From Bradyrhizobium ottawaense (lineage in GTDB: Bacteria > Pseudomonadota > Alphaproteobacteria > Rhizobiales > Xanthobacteraceae), in the NCBI RefSeq assembly GCF_002278135.3, contig NZ_CP029425.2, positions 8,525,153 through 8,589,152 of the forward strand: a stretch of DNA of 64,000 nucleotides. Direction: 5' to 3'. This document shows positions 16,577 through 25,457 of the stretch, piece by piece. The number at the start of each line of letters is the position of its first letter. Position 1 is the stretch's first letter. The notes under the pieces are model-generated. The model saw nothing but the letters and a program-made list of their open reading frames with translations. It was not told where the DNA came from and did no database searches. Both the position numbers and the translations under genes were made by a program.

Positions 16577-17953
16577 ATGTCGATGCAGAATGTGGCCGCA
16601 ACGGCGCCCGACTACACCGCGCCCAAGCGCAACGCCCTGACGCACATTCCCGGCGACGAGGGATGGCCGATCATCGGCAAGACCTTCCAGGTGCTGGCCG
16701 ATCCCAAGGGCCACATCGAGGCGAACGGCGCCAAATATGGCCCGGTCTACCGCACCCATGTGTTCGGCGAGACCAATGTCGTGCTGCTCGGGCCCGAGGC
16801 CAACGAGCTGGTGATGTTCGACCAGCAAAAGCTGTTCTCCTCGACCCACGGCTGGAACAAGGTGCTCGGCCTGTTGTTTCCGCGCGGATTGATGCTGCTC
16901 GATTTCGACGAGCACCGGCTGCACCGCAAGGCGCTGTCGGTCGCGTTCAAGTCCGGGCCGATGAAATCCTACCTGGCCGATCTCGACCGCGGCATCTCCG
17001 CGCGGGTCGCGCAGTGGAAGGCCAAGCCCGGCGAGATGCAGCTCTACCCCGCGATGAAGCAGCTCACGCTGGATCTCGCTGCGGCGTCCTTCCTCGGCGC
17101 CGATATCGGGCCGGAGGTCGACGAGATCAACCGCGCCTTCGTCGACATGGTCGCCGCCGCGGTCGCCCCGATCCGCCGTCCCCTGCCCGGCACCCAGATG
17201 GCCGCCGGCGTCAGGGGGCGCAAACGCATCGTCGCCTATTTCCGCGAACAGATCCCGCTTCGCCGCGGCAATCATGGCGGCGATGATCTGTTCTCGCAGC
17301 TGTGCCGCGCCACCCATGAGGACGGCGCGCTACTCTCCGAGCAGGACATCATCGACCATATGAGCTTCCTGATGATGGCGGCGCACGACACGCTGACTTC
17401 GTCGCTGACCTCCTTCATCGGCGAACTCGCTGCCAATCCGGACTGGCAGGACAGGCTGCGCGCGGAAGTCCTCGCGCTCGGGCTCGCGCCGGGCGCGCCG
17501 AGCAGCTTCGACGATCTCGAAAAGATGCCGCTGTCCGAGATGGCGTTCAAGGAAGCGCTGCGGATCAAGCCGCCGGTGCCTTCGATGCCGCGCCGCGCCA
17601 TGCGCAATTTCACTTTCAAGGGTTTTACGATTCCCGCCGGCACCGCGGTCGGCGTCAATCCGCTCTATACCCATCACATGAAGGATATCTGGCCGGAGCC
17701 GGATCGTTTCGATCCCTTGCGCTTCACCGAGGAAGCGCAGCGCAATCGCCACCGCTTCGCCTGGGTCCCGTTCGGCGGCGGCGCGCATATGTGCCTCGGC
17801 CTGCACTTCGCCTACATGCAGGCAAAATGCTTCGCGCGGCACTTCTTGCAGAACATCGAGGTATCGCTGGAGCCCGGCTACAAGCCGGACTGGCAGATGT
17901 GGCCGATCCCGAAGCCGCGGGACGGGCTAAGAGTGCGGGTGAAGGCGGTCTGA
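16577..17953 (+). CDS. Cytochrome P450
   Basis: 458 residues, soluble bacterial P450. The haem-thiolate loop FGGGAHMCLGLHFA places the axial Cys at residue 406. The K-helix EALR and the I-helix MMAAHDTLTSS (oxygen-binding Thr) are present. The PGDEGWPIIGKTFQVLADP opening resembles CYP120/CYP26-like enzymes acting on isoprenoid or retinoid-type substrates. The ATG at 16577 follows a CCGGAG ribosome site. No ferredoxin or reductase gene is adjacent, so electrons must come from partners elsewhere. Confidence 0.93.
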   Translation: MSMQNVAATAPDYTAPKRNALTHIPGDEGWPIIGKTFQVLADPKGHIEANGAKYGPVYRTHVFGETNVVLLGPEANELVMFDQQKLFSSTHGWNKVLGLLFPRGLMLLDFDEHRLHRKALSVAFKSGPMKSYLADLDRGISARVAQWKAKPGEMQLYPAMKQLTLDLAAASFLGADIGPEVDEINRAFVDMVAAAVAPIRRPLPGTQMAAGVRGRKRIVAYFREQIPLRRGNHGGDDLFSQLCRATHEDGALLSEQDIIDHMSFLMMAAHDTLTSSLTSFIGELAANPDWQDRLRAEVLALGLAPGAPSSFDDLEKMPLSEMAFKEALRIKPPVPSMPRRAMRNFTFKGFTIPAGTAVGVNPLYTHHMKDIWPEPDRFDPLRFTEEAQRNRHRFAWVPFGGGAHMCLGLHFAYMQAKCFARHFLQNIEVSLEPGYKPDWQMWPIPKPRDGLRVRVKAV

Positions 17954-17958
17954 TTTTC

Positions 17959-18102
17959 TCGTGTCCCGGACGCGCGAAGCGCGAGCCGGGACCCGGAATG
18001 CTGCGATCGAGTCGGTGGAGACATGGGCCCCGGCTCTGCAGCGCACCGCACCGGACGATGCTTCGCATCGCCGGGGACGCTGCGCTGCGTCCGGGGCACG
18101 AG
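17959..18102. repeat. Palindromic intergenic repeat, family G
   Basis: Inverted repeat with outer arms CTCGTGTCCCGGACGCGCG and GCGTCCGGGGCACGAG. Inner words include ACCCGGAATGCTGCGATCG and the complementary region around GATGCTTCGCATCGCCGGGG. No other full copy is seen in this window. It immediately precedes a family B repeat, and both fill the gap between the convergent P450 and SDR genes. Confidence 0.75.
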
Positions 18103-18106
18103 ATCT

Positions 18107-18194
18107 CGTAGGGTGGGCAAAGGCGCGGAGCGCCGTGCCCACGGTTCGTCGCGATGAAGAATTCGTGGGCACGCTTCGCTTTGCCCACCCTACG
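18107..18194. repeat. Palindromic intergenic repeat, family B
   Basis: CGTAGGGTGGGCAAAGGCG on the left, CTTTGCCCACCCTACG on the right, with inner GTGCCCACG / CGTGGGCAC arms, closely matching 5571-5662. It lies 5 bp from the family G element, making a tandem of two different repeats between convergent genes. Confidence 0.87.
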
Positions 18195-18213
18195 GCACCG
18201 TCGCCCGGAGCGA

Positions 18214-19053
18214 CTACGCCCCCTGATCGAACGCCTTGCGCAAGGCCACATAGCCCTGCTGCTGCTGGCTCCAGTTGCGGCCGCCGGTCATGGCGCCGTC
18301 GACGACGAGATCGTGCCCGTTGATGAAGCTGGATTCGTCGCTGGCCAGGAACACCGCGGCCTGGGCGATGTCATCGGGAAGGCCCGCGCGCGGGATCGGC
18401 TGGGCGGTCTTGTAGACCTCGCGCATCACCGCCGGCGTCTTCTCCGCAGCATCGGTCGAGAGTCCGAGCGCCTTGCCGAAAATGCCGGTCGCGATCGCGC
18501 CCGGCGAGATCGCGTTGACGCGCACGTTGGACTCGCCGAGCTCCATCGCCACGCATTTGGTGAGATGGATCACCGCCGCCTTGGCCGCGCTATAGACCAT
18601 CGAGGACGAGAACCCGGCGAGGCGGCCGGCGATGCTGCCATTGTTGATGATGCTGCCGCTCCCCTGCCTCTTCATGTGGGGCGCGGCGTGCTTCATGCCG
18701 AGCATGACACTGCGCACCAGCGTCGCCATCGCCGCATCGAAGCGCTCGACCTCGAGGCCTTCGATGCCGCCGGTCTGCGCCGGGCCGCCGGCATTGTTGA
18801 ACAGGCAGTCGATCCGGCCGAACTTGTCCACGGCGAGCGCGATCAGCGCCTGCATCTGGTCTTCGAGCGTCACGTCGGTCTGGCGGAAGATGCAGTTGGC
18901 GCCGAGCTGCTTGGCCAGGGCTTCGCCCTCCGGTAGACGCCGCCCCGCGATCACAATTTTGGCACCTTCGGCAACGAAGACTTCCGCAGTGCGCAATCCG
19001 ATCCCGCTCGTCGCCCCCGTAATCACCGCAACCTTGCCGTCCAGCCTGCCCAT
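18214..19053 (-). CDS. SDR-family NAD(P)-dependent oxidoreductase
   Basis: 279 residues of the classical short-chain dehydrogenase type. Cofactor motif GATSGIG near the N-terminus, NNAGG, catalytic Ser region (GSIINNGSIAG), the catalytic YxxxK (VYSAAKAAV) and the SPGAIATG segment are all present. The ATG at 19053 has an AGGAAC site upstream; an earlier in-frame start would add about 15 non-conserved residues. The substrate is not predictable. It is convergent with the P450 gene and divergent from the HWE kinase gene. Confidence 0.9.
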   Translation of the reverse strand: MGRLDGKVAVITGATSGIGLRTAEVFVAEGAKIVIAGRRLPEGEALAKQLGANCIFRQTDVTLEDQMQALIALAVDKFGRIDCLFNNAGGPAQTGGIEGLEVERFDAAMATLVRSVMLGMKHAAPHMKRQGSGSIINNGSIAGRLAGFSSSMVYSAAKAAVIHLTKCVAMELGESNVRVNAISPGAIATGIFGKALGLSTDAAEKTPAVMREVYKTAQPIPRAGLPDDIAQAAVFLASDESSFINGHDLVVDGAMTGGRNWSQQQQGYVALRKAFDQGA

Positions 19054-19232
19054 GGAATGTTCCTGTTTTCGAACGATTTGACGCCAAATGGCGAACATCG
19101 GCCGCTGCCATCGCCGCGGACGCCACTATCCCTGCCTGCCTCCGACAAGGCAAGCTATGCTTGTGCGGACGGGATGCGTAACATCTTCACAGGTCGCTCG
19201 ATTTTCGAACGCATATCGCAACTGGGCTGCGC

Positions 19233-20198
19233 ATGGGGAAGTTGATCGACGAATTCCGTAGGGGTTGGCAGGGTGCGGCGCCGCCATCGCTCGGTCTGAG
19301 CATTGCGTTTGCGGTGGCCTGCCTGCTGATTGCCACGCTGACGCGCTGGGCCCTCGCGCATGTGCGGCCCGACGTCTACTTCACTCCCTACTTCCCGGCC
19401 GTGTTCTTCGCCGCCGCGTTCGGGGGCTTCCGGATCGGAATCGTGACAGCGCTGGTCGGCGGCATGCTCGGCGTCGTGGTGAATTTCGGCGATGCCTTTG
19501 CCGATCGGGCGCGATTTGCCCTGCTGGCACTCTATTGGGCGGTCTGTGCGCTCACCATCTGGGGCGTCGAGCACTATCGCACCATGCTGGCGGAGCAGCG
19601 CCGGATCTCCAAGCGCCTGATCGAGGAAGAAGATTATCGCAAGCTGCTGGTCGACGAGCTCCAGCACCGGCTGAAGAACAAGCTGTCGACGGTGCACGCC
19701 GTGCTGCACCAGGTGCTGCACGACCACCCGCAGGTCTGGGCCCGGGTCGATCCTCGGTTGCGCTCGCTGGCCGCGACCGACGATCTGATCTCGCGGATCG
19801 ACAAGGCGGGCTGTGACATCCGCGACCTCCTGATCTCGGAGCTCGGCCCCTACGGCCATGTCCGCTTCACCCTCAATGGCGACCGCCTGTTCCTGCCGCC
19901 GAAGCTCGCGGTCACGCTCTCATTGATGTTTCACGAGCTGGCCACCAATGCGGGCAAGTACGGCGCGTTCTCCGCGCCGCGCGGTCTGCTGCAGGTGTCA
20001 TGGACCGTCAGCGATGACCGCCTGATCATCACCTGGGACGAGACAGAGGGTCCGAGCGTGGACAAGGTGTCCGAGCCCGGCTTCGGCACCAAGCTGTTGA
20101 AATCGGCACTGTCGTCCTTCGATGGCAGGACCGAGATCTCTTACTTGAAGACCGGGCTGCATTGCATCATGCAGTGCCGCATCCCCCGAAGCGAATAG
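19233..20198 (+). CDS. HWE/HisKA_2-type sensor histidine kinase
   Basis: 321 residues. The N-terminal 115 residues form a small membrane domain with about four helices (DUF4118-like; TPYFPAVFFAAAFGGF is its signature). The kinase core follows: H-box VDELQHRLKNKLSTV with phospho-acceptor His145, N-box MFHELATNAGKYGAFS, and a shortened ATPase region (ITWDETEGP, GFGTKLL) lacking a normal F-box, as in HWE kinases. No response regulator is adjacent. The next gene downstream is a c-di-GMP enzyme. Confidence 0.88.
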   Translation: MGKLIDEFRRGWQGAAPPSLGLSIAFAVACLLIATLTRWALAHVRPDVYFTPYFPAVFFAAAFGGFRIGIVTALVGGMLGVVVNFGDAFADRARFALLALYWAVCALTIWGVEHYRTMLAEQRRISKRLIEEEDYRKLLVDELQHRLKNKLSTVHAVLHQVLHDHPQVWARVDPRLRSLAATDDLISRIDKAGCDIRDLLISELGPYGHVRFTLNGDRLFLPPKLAVTLSLMFHELATNAGKYGAFSAPRGLLQVSWTVSDDRLIITWDETEGPSVDKVSEPGFGTKLLKSALSSFDGRTEISYLKTGLHCIMQCRIPRSE

Positions 20199-20397
20199 CA
20201 TCGCGCGTCAGGCGAAAGCCGGCCCGCGCACCCGCCCGCAGTTTCGCACGGGCCGTTGACCCTCTGTTAATGACGATCGTCGGCGCGCGTCGCAACGTCG
20301 CAAAACACCCCCGTATTTCTCCGTACCCCTTAACCAAACTTAAGAGGGAACTGCGCATGATTGCGTGCATTGCAGGCGCGCTGAAACAACAAGATTC

Positions 20398-22143
20398 ATG
20401 ACTTCTATGAACGACAACCAATATTCCGGCGCGACTGAAGCCGAGCTCGGTTTTCTCAAGGAAATCGTTAGAATGCTGCCGGCCGGCCTGACCGTGCAGG
20501 ATGCGCATGGCGAGCTTCTGCTGGTTAACGATGCCGCGGCCGCGCAGCTCGGCATGGATGGCAGCCGTCCCTCACCCGATCTTGCGCCGCGCCGCGAAGC
20601 CTGCCGCCAGGCGCTGAGCGCCGGCCAGGCTGTCGTCACCGAGGAGGCGCTTCACGGCGGCGCTGCGCGCCAGGTGCTGCTCACGACCCATCGTCCCGTT
20701 CGCCTCGCCGGACGCGAGCTGCTGATCTCGGCGTCCTCCGACATTACCGAGCAAAAGAATTTCGAGGATCAGCTGTTCCGCTCGGCCTATTTCGACGAGC
20801 TGACGGGATTGCCCTCGCGGCGCGTGATCGAACATCACGCCAACAATCTGCTGGCGGAGAATGGCGGCGGCGAGCGTTTCGCGCTGGCCTTCCTCGACGT
20901 CGACAATTTCAAGCACATCAACGACTATTACGGCCACGCCGTCGGCGATGCGCTGCTGGTCGAGCTGTCGAAGCGGCTCGGGCGCGACTTGCGCGATTCC
21001 GACATGCTGTCGCGCATCTCCGGCGACGAATTCCTGCTGCTGCTCTCCCCGATCCAGAGCCAGGAGGAAGTCGCCGAGTTCATGCAGTCGACGCTGGAGC
21101 GGCTGACGGCGCCGTTCTTCATCGACCATTCGGAACTCTTCGCCTCCACCTCGGTCGGCATCAGCCTCTATCCCGATCACGGCCGCAGCTTCGAGACGCT
21201 GCGCCAGAATGCCGACATCGCGATGTACCGCATCAAGAACGACGGCAAGGGATTGGCAGCCTTCTTCGATTCCAGCATGGAGCGCGAGGCGCTGGCGCGG
21301 ATGAAGATCGAACAGTCGCTGCGGCTCGCCATCCTGGAAAAGCGTTTCTGCTGCGCCTTCCAGTCCAAGGTCGACATCCGCACCCAGGCTGTGAAGGGCA
21401 TCGAGGCCCTGGTGCGCTTGCGCGACGACGAAGGCGTGATCCAGGCGCCGGGATCGTTCATCAATCTTGCCAGCGAGCTCGGGCTGATCGACGAATTGAC
21501 CCATCTCGTGCTCGCCGAAATCGTCAAATCGATCGACCTGATCAACGAGACGTTCGGCGCGGAAGCGACCATCAGCATCAACGTCGCGGCCAAGCAGGCC
21601 GGCAACCCCGAATTCATGCGCAGCTTCGCGCGGGCGCTCGACGACACCGGCTTTCCGCAGCGCTTCATGATCGAGGTGACCGAAGACGCCTTCGTCGCCA
21701 AGAATCATTTCCAGGACGAGATCCTGCCGATGTTCCGCAAGCTCGGCGTCGGCATCTCGATCGACGATTTCGGCACCGGCTATTCCTCGCTCTCGGCGCT
21801 GGCCGACATCACCGCCGACGAGATCAAGATCGACCGCTCCTTCATCACCGACATCCATAAGCGCCCGCGCAGCCAGGGCATCCTGCGCGCGATCGAATCC
21901 TTGAGCGAAGCGCTCGGCATGACCGTGATCGCCGAAGGCCTCGAATCCTACGAGGAGCTCGCTTATCTGCAGGCCGCGACCAAGATCCGCTACGCGCAGG
22001 GCTATTATTTCTCGCGCCCGATCTTTTTGGAGGAGTTGAAGCTGGCAACGCCCGTGTCCAGCGAGTCGCGCGCCAGCGTGGCAAACCGCCCGCACCAGCA
22101 GAACCGCCAGGGCTATTCGCGGGCGAGCGGGTATCGAAGGTAG
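20398..22143 (+). CDS. PAS-GGDEF-EAL c-di-GMP turnover protein
   Basis: 581 residues, cytoplasmic: an N-terminal PAS domain (about 15-120), a GGDEF domain and an EAL domain. The cyclase signature is SGDEF (208-212), a first-position substitution often still compatible with activity, and an RxxD inhibitory-site pattern (RDSD) sits five residues before it. The EAL domain has E336-A-L, the metal-binding IEVTE glutamate, DDFGTGYSS (from Asp456) and AEGLES, so phosphodiesterase activity is expected. The start ATG at 20398 or 20407 is uncertain, with a poor ribosome site. A family A repeat follows the stop. Confidence 0.9.
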   Translation: MTSMNDNQYSGATEAELGFLKEIVRMLPAGLTVQDAHGELLLVNDAAAAQLGMDGSRPSPDLAPRREACRQALSAGQAVVTEEALHGGAARQVLLTTHRPVRLAGRELLISASSDITEQKNFEDQLFRSAYFDELTGLPSRRVIEHHANNLLAENGGGERFALAFLDVDNFKHINDYYGHAVGDALLVELSKRLGRDLRDSDMLSRISGDEFLLLLSPIQSQEEVAEFMQSTLERLTAPFFIDHSELFASTSVGISLYPDHGRSFETLRQNADIAMYRIKNDGKGLAAFFDSSMEREALARMKIEQSLRLAILEKRFCCAFQSKVDIRTQAVKGIEALVRLRDDEGVIQAPGSFINLASELGLIDELTHLVLAEIVKSIDLINETFGAEATISINVAAKQAGNPEFMRSFARALDDTGFPQRFMIEVTEDAFVAKNHFQDEILPMFRKLGVGISIDDFGTGYSSLSALADITADEIKIDRSFITDIHKRPRSQGILRAIESLSEALGMTVIAEGLESYEELAYLQAATKIRYAQGYYFSRPIFLEELKLATPVSSESRASVANRPHQQNRQGYSRASGYRR

Positions 22144-22170
22144 GGGCGCGAGCGCTGCAACACATACCGC

Positions 22171-22314
22171 TGTCGTCCCGGGGCGCGAAGCGAACCCGGG
22201 GCCCATAACCACAGGGTGTGGTTTGGCGCGAAGACGGTCACTCCGAGTCCCCCGTTATCACATCTCCCTGTGGCTATGGGTCCCGGATCGGCGCTTCGCT
22301 TGTCCGGGACGACA
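22171..22314. repeat. Palindromic intergenic repeat, family A
   Basis: TGTCGTCCCGGGGCGCGAAGCG left arm, GCCCATAACCACAGG and CCCTGTGGCTATGGG inner arms, GTCCGGGACGACA right arm, with the central ACTCCGAGT word. It separates the GGDEF-EAL gene from the sigma54 activator gene. Confidence 0.9.
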
Positions 22315-22399
22315 GCGGAGTATGGGGCACAATCCAATTCCCCCTTTGAAATTGCTGCCCTTTTGCTAATACACAGGCAGACTTCCCCCGGGATATGTC

Positions 22400-23842
<1,443 letters not shown>

Positions 23843-23850
23843 GTTTCGAG

Positions 23851-23886
23851 ACACGAACGTGTCCGGAGTCTCGGATTCCGGACACG
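23851..23886. promoter_or_regulatory. Inverted-repeat enhancer site for the sigma54 activator
   Basis: CGTGTCCGGA (23858-23867) and TCCGGACACG (23877-23886) form a perfect 10-bp inverted repeat with a 9-bp spacer. The left arm overlaps a second small palindrome, ACACG-AA-CGTGT (23851-23862). It begins 9 bp after the activator's stop codon and its centre is about 90 bp upstream of the -24 element, the normal distance for an upstream activating sequence. Confidence 0.65.
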
Positions 23887-23962
23887 GCGCTGCGCCGCTG
23901 GTTCCGCCAGCAACGGCGAGATTTGCCGTGATTTCAGCCAATTTGCGCAAACCTTCCGCATC

Positions 23963-23978
23963 TGGCGCGGACCTTGCT
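23963..23978 (+). promoter_or_regulatory. Sigma54 (-24/-12) promoter
   Basis: TGGCGCGGACCTTGCT matches TGGCAC-N5-TTGCW closely, with the essential GG (23964-23965) and GC (23976-23977) exactly 10 bp apart. Expected transcription start is near 23989, giving a leader of about 50 nt to the transporter ATG at 24039. Directly preceded by a sigma54 activator gene and an inverted repeat, so context strongly supports it. Confidence 0.8.
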
Positions 23979-24038
23979 CTTCGCTTTGCACAATGACGCA
24001 TGCTGCACATGCGCATTTGCAACCAGGGAGGACGCAAG

Positions 24039-25349
24039 ATGAGTGAAGCGATCTCGGTCCGTCAGCTTCAGGCGAGACAGCCCTCGCACGTCACGGTCGC
24101 CACCGCGAGCCTGATCGGCACGGCTATCGAGTGGTACGACTTCTTCCTCTACGGCACCGCCGCGGCGCTGATCTTCAACAAGCTGTTCTTTCCGACCTTC
24201 GATCCCATGATGGGGACGCTGCTGGCGTTCGCGACCTATGCGCTCGGCTTCATCGCGCGCCCGCTCGGCGGCGTCGTGTTCGGGCACTACGGCGACAAGA
24301 TCGGCCGCAAGACCATGCTCTATCTGACGCTGCTGATCATGGGCGTGGCGACCGCCGCGATCGGATTCCTGCCGACCTACGAGACCGCGGGCATCTGGGC
24401 CGCGGTCCTGCTCGTCACCTGCCGCCTGATCCAGGGCTTTGGCCTCGGCGGCGAATGGGGCGGCGCGGTGCTGATGGCGGTCGAGCACGCGCCCGCGGAC
24501 AAGAAGGGCTTTTACGGCAGCTGGCCGCAGTTAGGGGCGCCGCTCGGCCTCGTGCTCGGCACGCTGGTGTTCTCGGTGGTATCGGCGATGCTGACCGACG
24601 CCCAGCTGCTTGCCTGGGGCTGGCGCATCCCGTTCCTGTTCTCGATCGCGCTGGTGCTGGTCGGCCTGTGGATCCGCTTCACCATCGCGGAATCCCCCGA
24701 GTTCCAGAAGATCAAGGACACCAAGCAGGAAGTGAAGATGCCGATCCTCGAGGCGATCAGGATGTATCCCAAGAACATCCTGCTCGCGATGGGCGCGCGC
24801 TTCGCCGAGAACGGCTTCTTCTACATCTACGCGACCTTCGTGCTCGCCTATGCCACGCAGTCGCTCGGCATGAACAAGCAGGACATGCTCAACGGCGTGC
24901 TGATCGGCGCGGCGATCGAGACCTTCACCATCCCGGCCTTCGGTGCGCTCTCCGACCGGCTCGGGCGGCGGCCGATCTACATTTTCGGCGCGGTGTTCTC
25001 GGCGCTGATGTCGTTCCCGCTGTTCACGCTGCTGGCGACCAGGAACCCGCAATATGCCTGGATCGCGATCGTGCTCGGCCTCGCGATCGGGCATGCCGCG
25101 ATGTACGGCCCGCAGGCGAGCTTCCTGTCGGAGCTGTTCGGCACCAAGGTGCGTTATAGCGGCGTCTCGCTCGGCTACAATCTGGCCTCGATCTTCGCCG
25201 GCGCACTGTCGCCGCTGATCGCGACGGGATTGATGACGGCCTATGCGCCGGCGACCTGGCCGATCTCGCTCTACATGATCGCGCTGGCGCTGATCACCAT
25301 CGTGTCGGTCTATTTCGCCACCGAAACACGCAAGATAGTTCAGGGCTGA
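24039..25349 (+). CDS. MFS transporter, metabolite:H+ symporter (MHS) family
   Basis: 436 residues, 12 predicted membrane helices. The family marks are GTAIEWYDFFLYGTAAAL in TM1, GHYGDKIGRKTMLY in the TM2-3 loop, LIQGFGLGGEWGGAVLMAVEHAP in TM4, and a second GALSDRLGRRPIY loop. Such proteins (ProP, ShiA, dicarboxylate/alpha-ketoglutarate and short-chain carboxylate carriers) import organic acids or osmolytes with protons. The ATG at 24039 follows an AGGGAGGA ribosome site; an ATG about 40 bp upstream has none. It is the first gene after the sigma54 promoter and is followed by a CoA-transferase, suggesting a carboxylate substrate. Confidence 0.92.
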   Translation: MSEAISVRQLQARQPSHVTVATASLIGTAIEWYDFFLYGTAAALIFNKLFFPTFDPMMGTLLAFATYALGFIARPLGGVVFGHYGDKIGRKTMLYLTLLIMGVATAAIGFLPTYETAGIWAAVLLVTCRLIQGFGLGGEWGGAVLMAVEHAPADKKGFYGSWPQLGAPLGLVLGTLVFSVVSAMLTDAQLLAWGWRIPFLFSIALVLVGLWIRFTIAESPEFQKIKDTKQEVKMPILEAIRMYPKNILLAMGARFAENGFFYIYATFVLAYATQSLGMNKQDMLNGVLIGAAIETFTIPAFGALSDRLGRRPIYIFGAVFSALMSFPLFTLLATRNPQYAWIAIVLGLAIGHAAMYGPQASFLSELFGTKVRYSGVSLGYNLASIFAGALSPLIATGLMTAYAPATWPISLYMIALALITIVSVYFATETRKIVQG

Positions 25350-25369
25350 ATGTCCTGATCACCTCGTCC

Positions 25370-25409
25370 ATCGCGAGGAGCGGCCTGTTCCAGGGTCGCT
25401 CCTCGCGAT
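25370..25409. terminator. Perfect 13-bp inverted repeat between transporter and CoA-transferase genes
   Basis: ATCGCGAGGAGCG (25370-25382) and CGCTCCTCGCGAT (25397-25409) are perfectly complementary with a 14-nt loop. No T-tract follows, so complete termination is unlikely. It could attenuate or separate transcript stabilities between two genes probably in one operon. It may be a shortened relative of the GCGAGGAGC-type family E repeat. Confidence 0.55.
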
Positions 25410-25457
25410 AGGATCAAGCAACAACGGCATACGGTCGAAGGGATCGGGAGGAACGCC

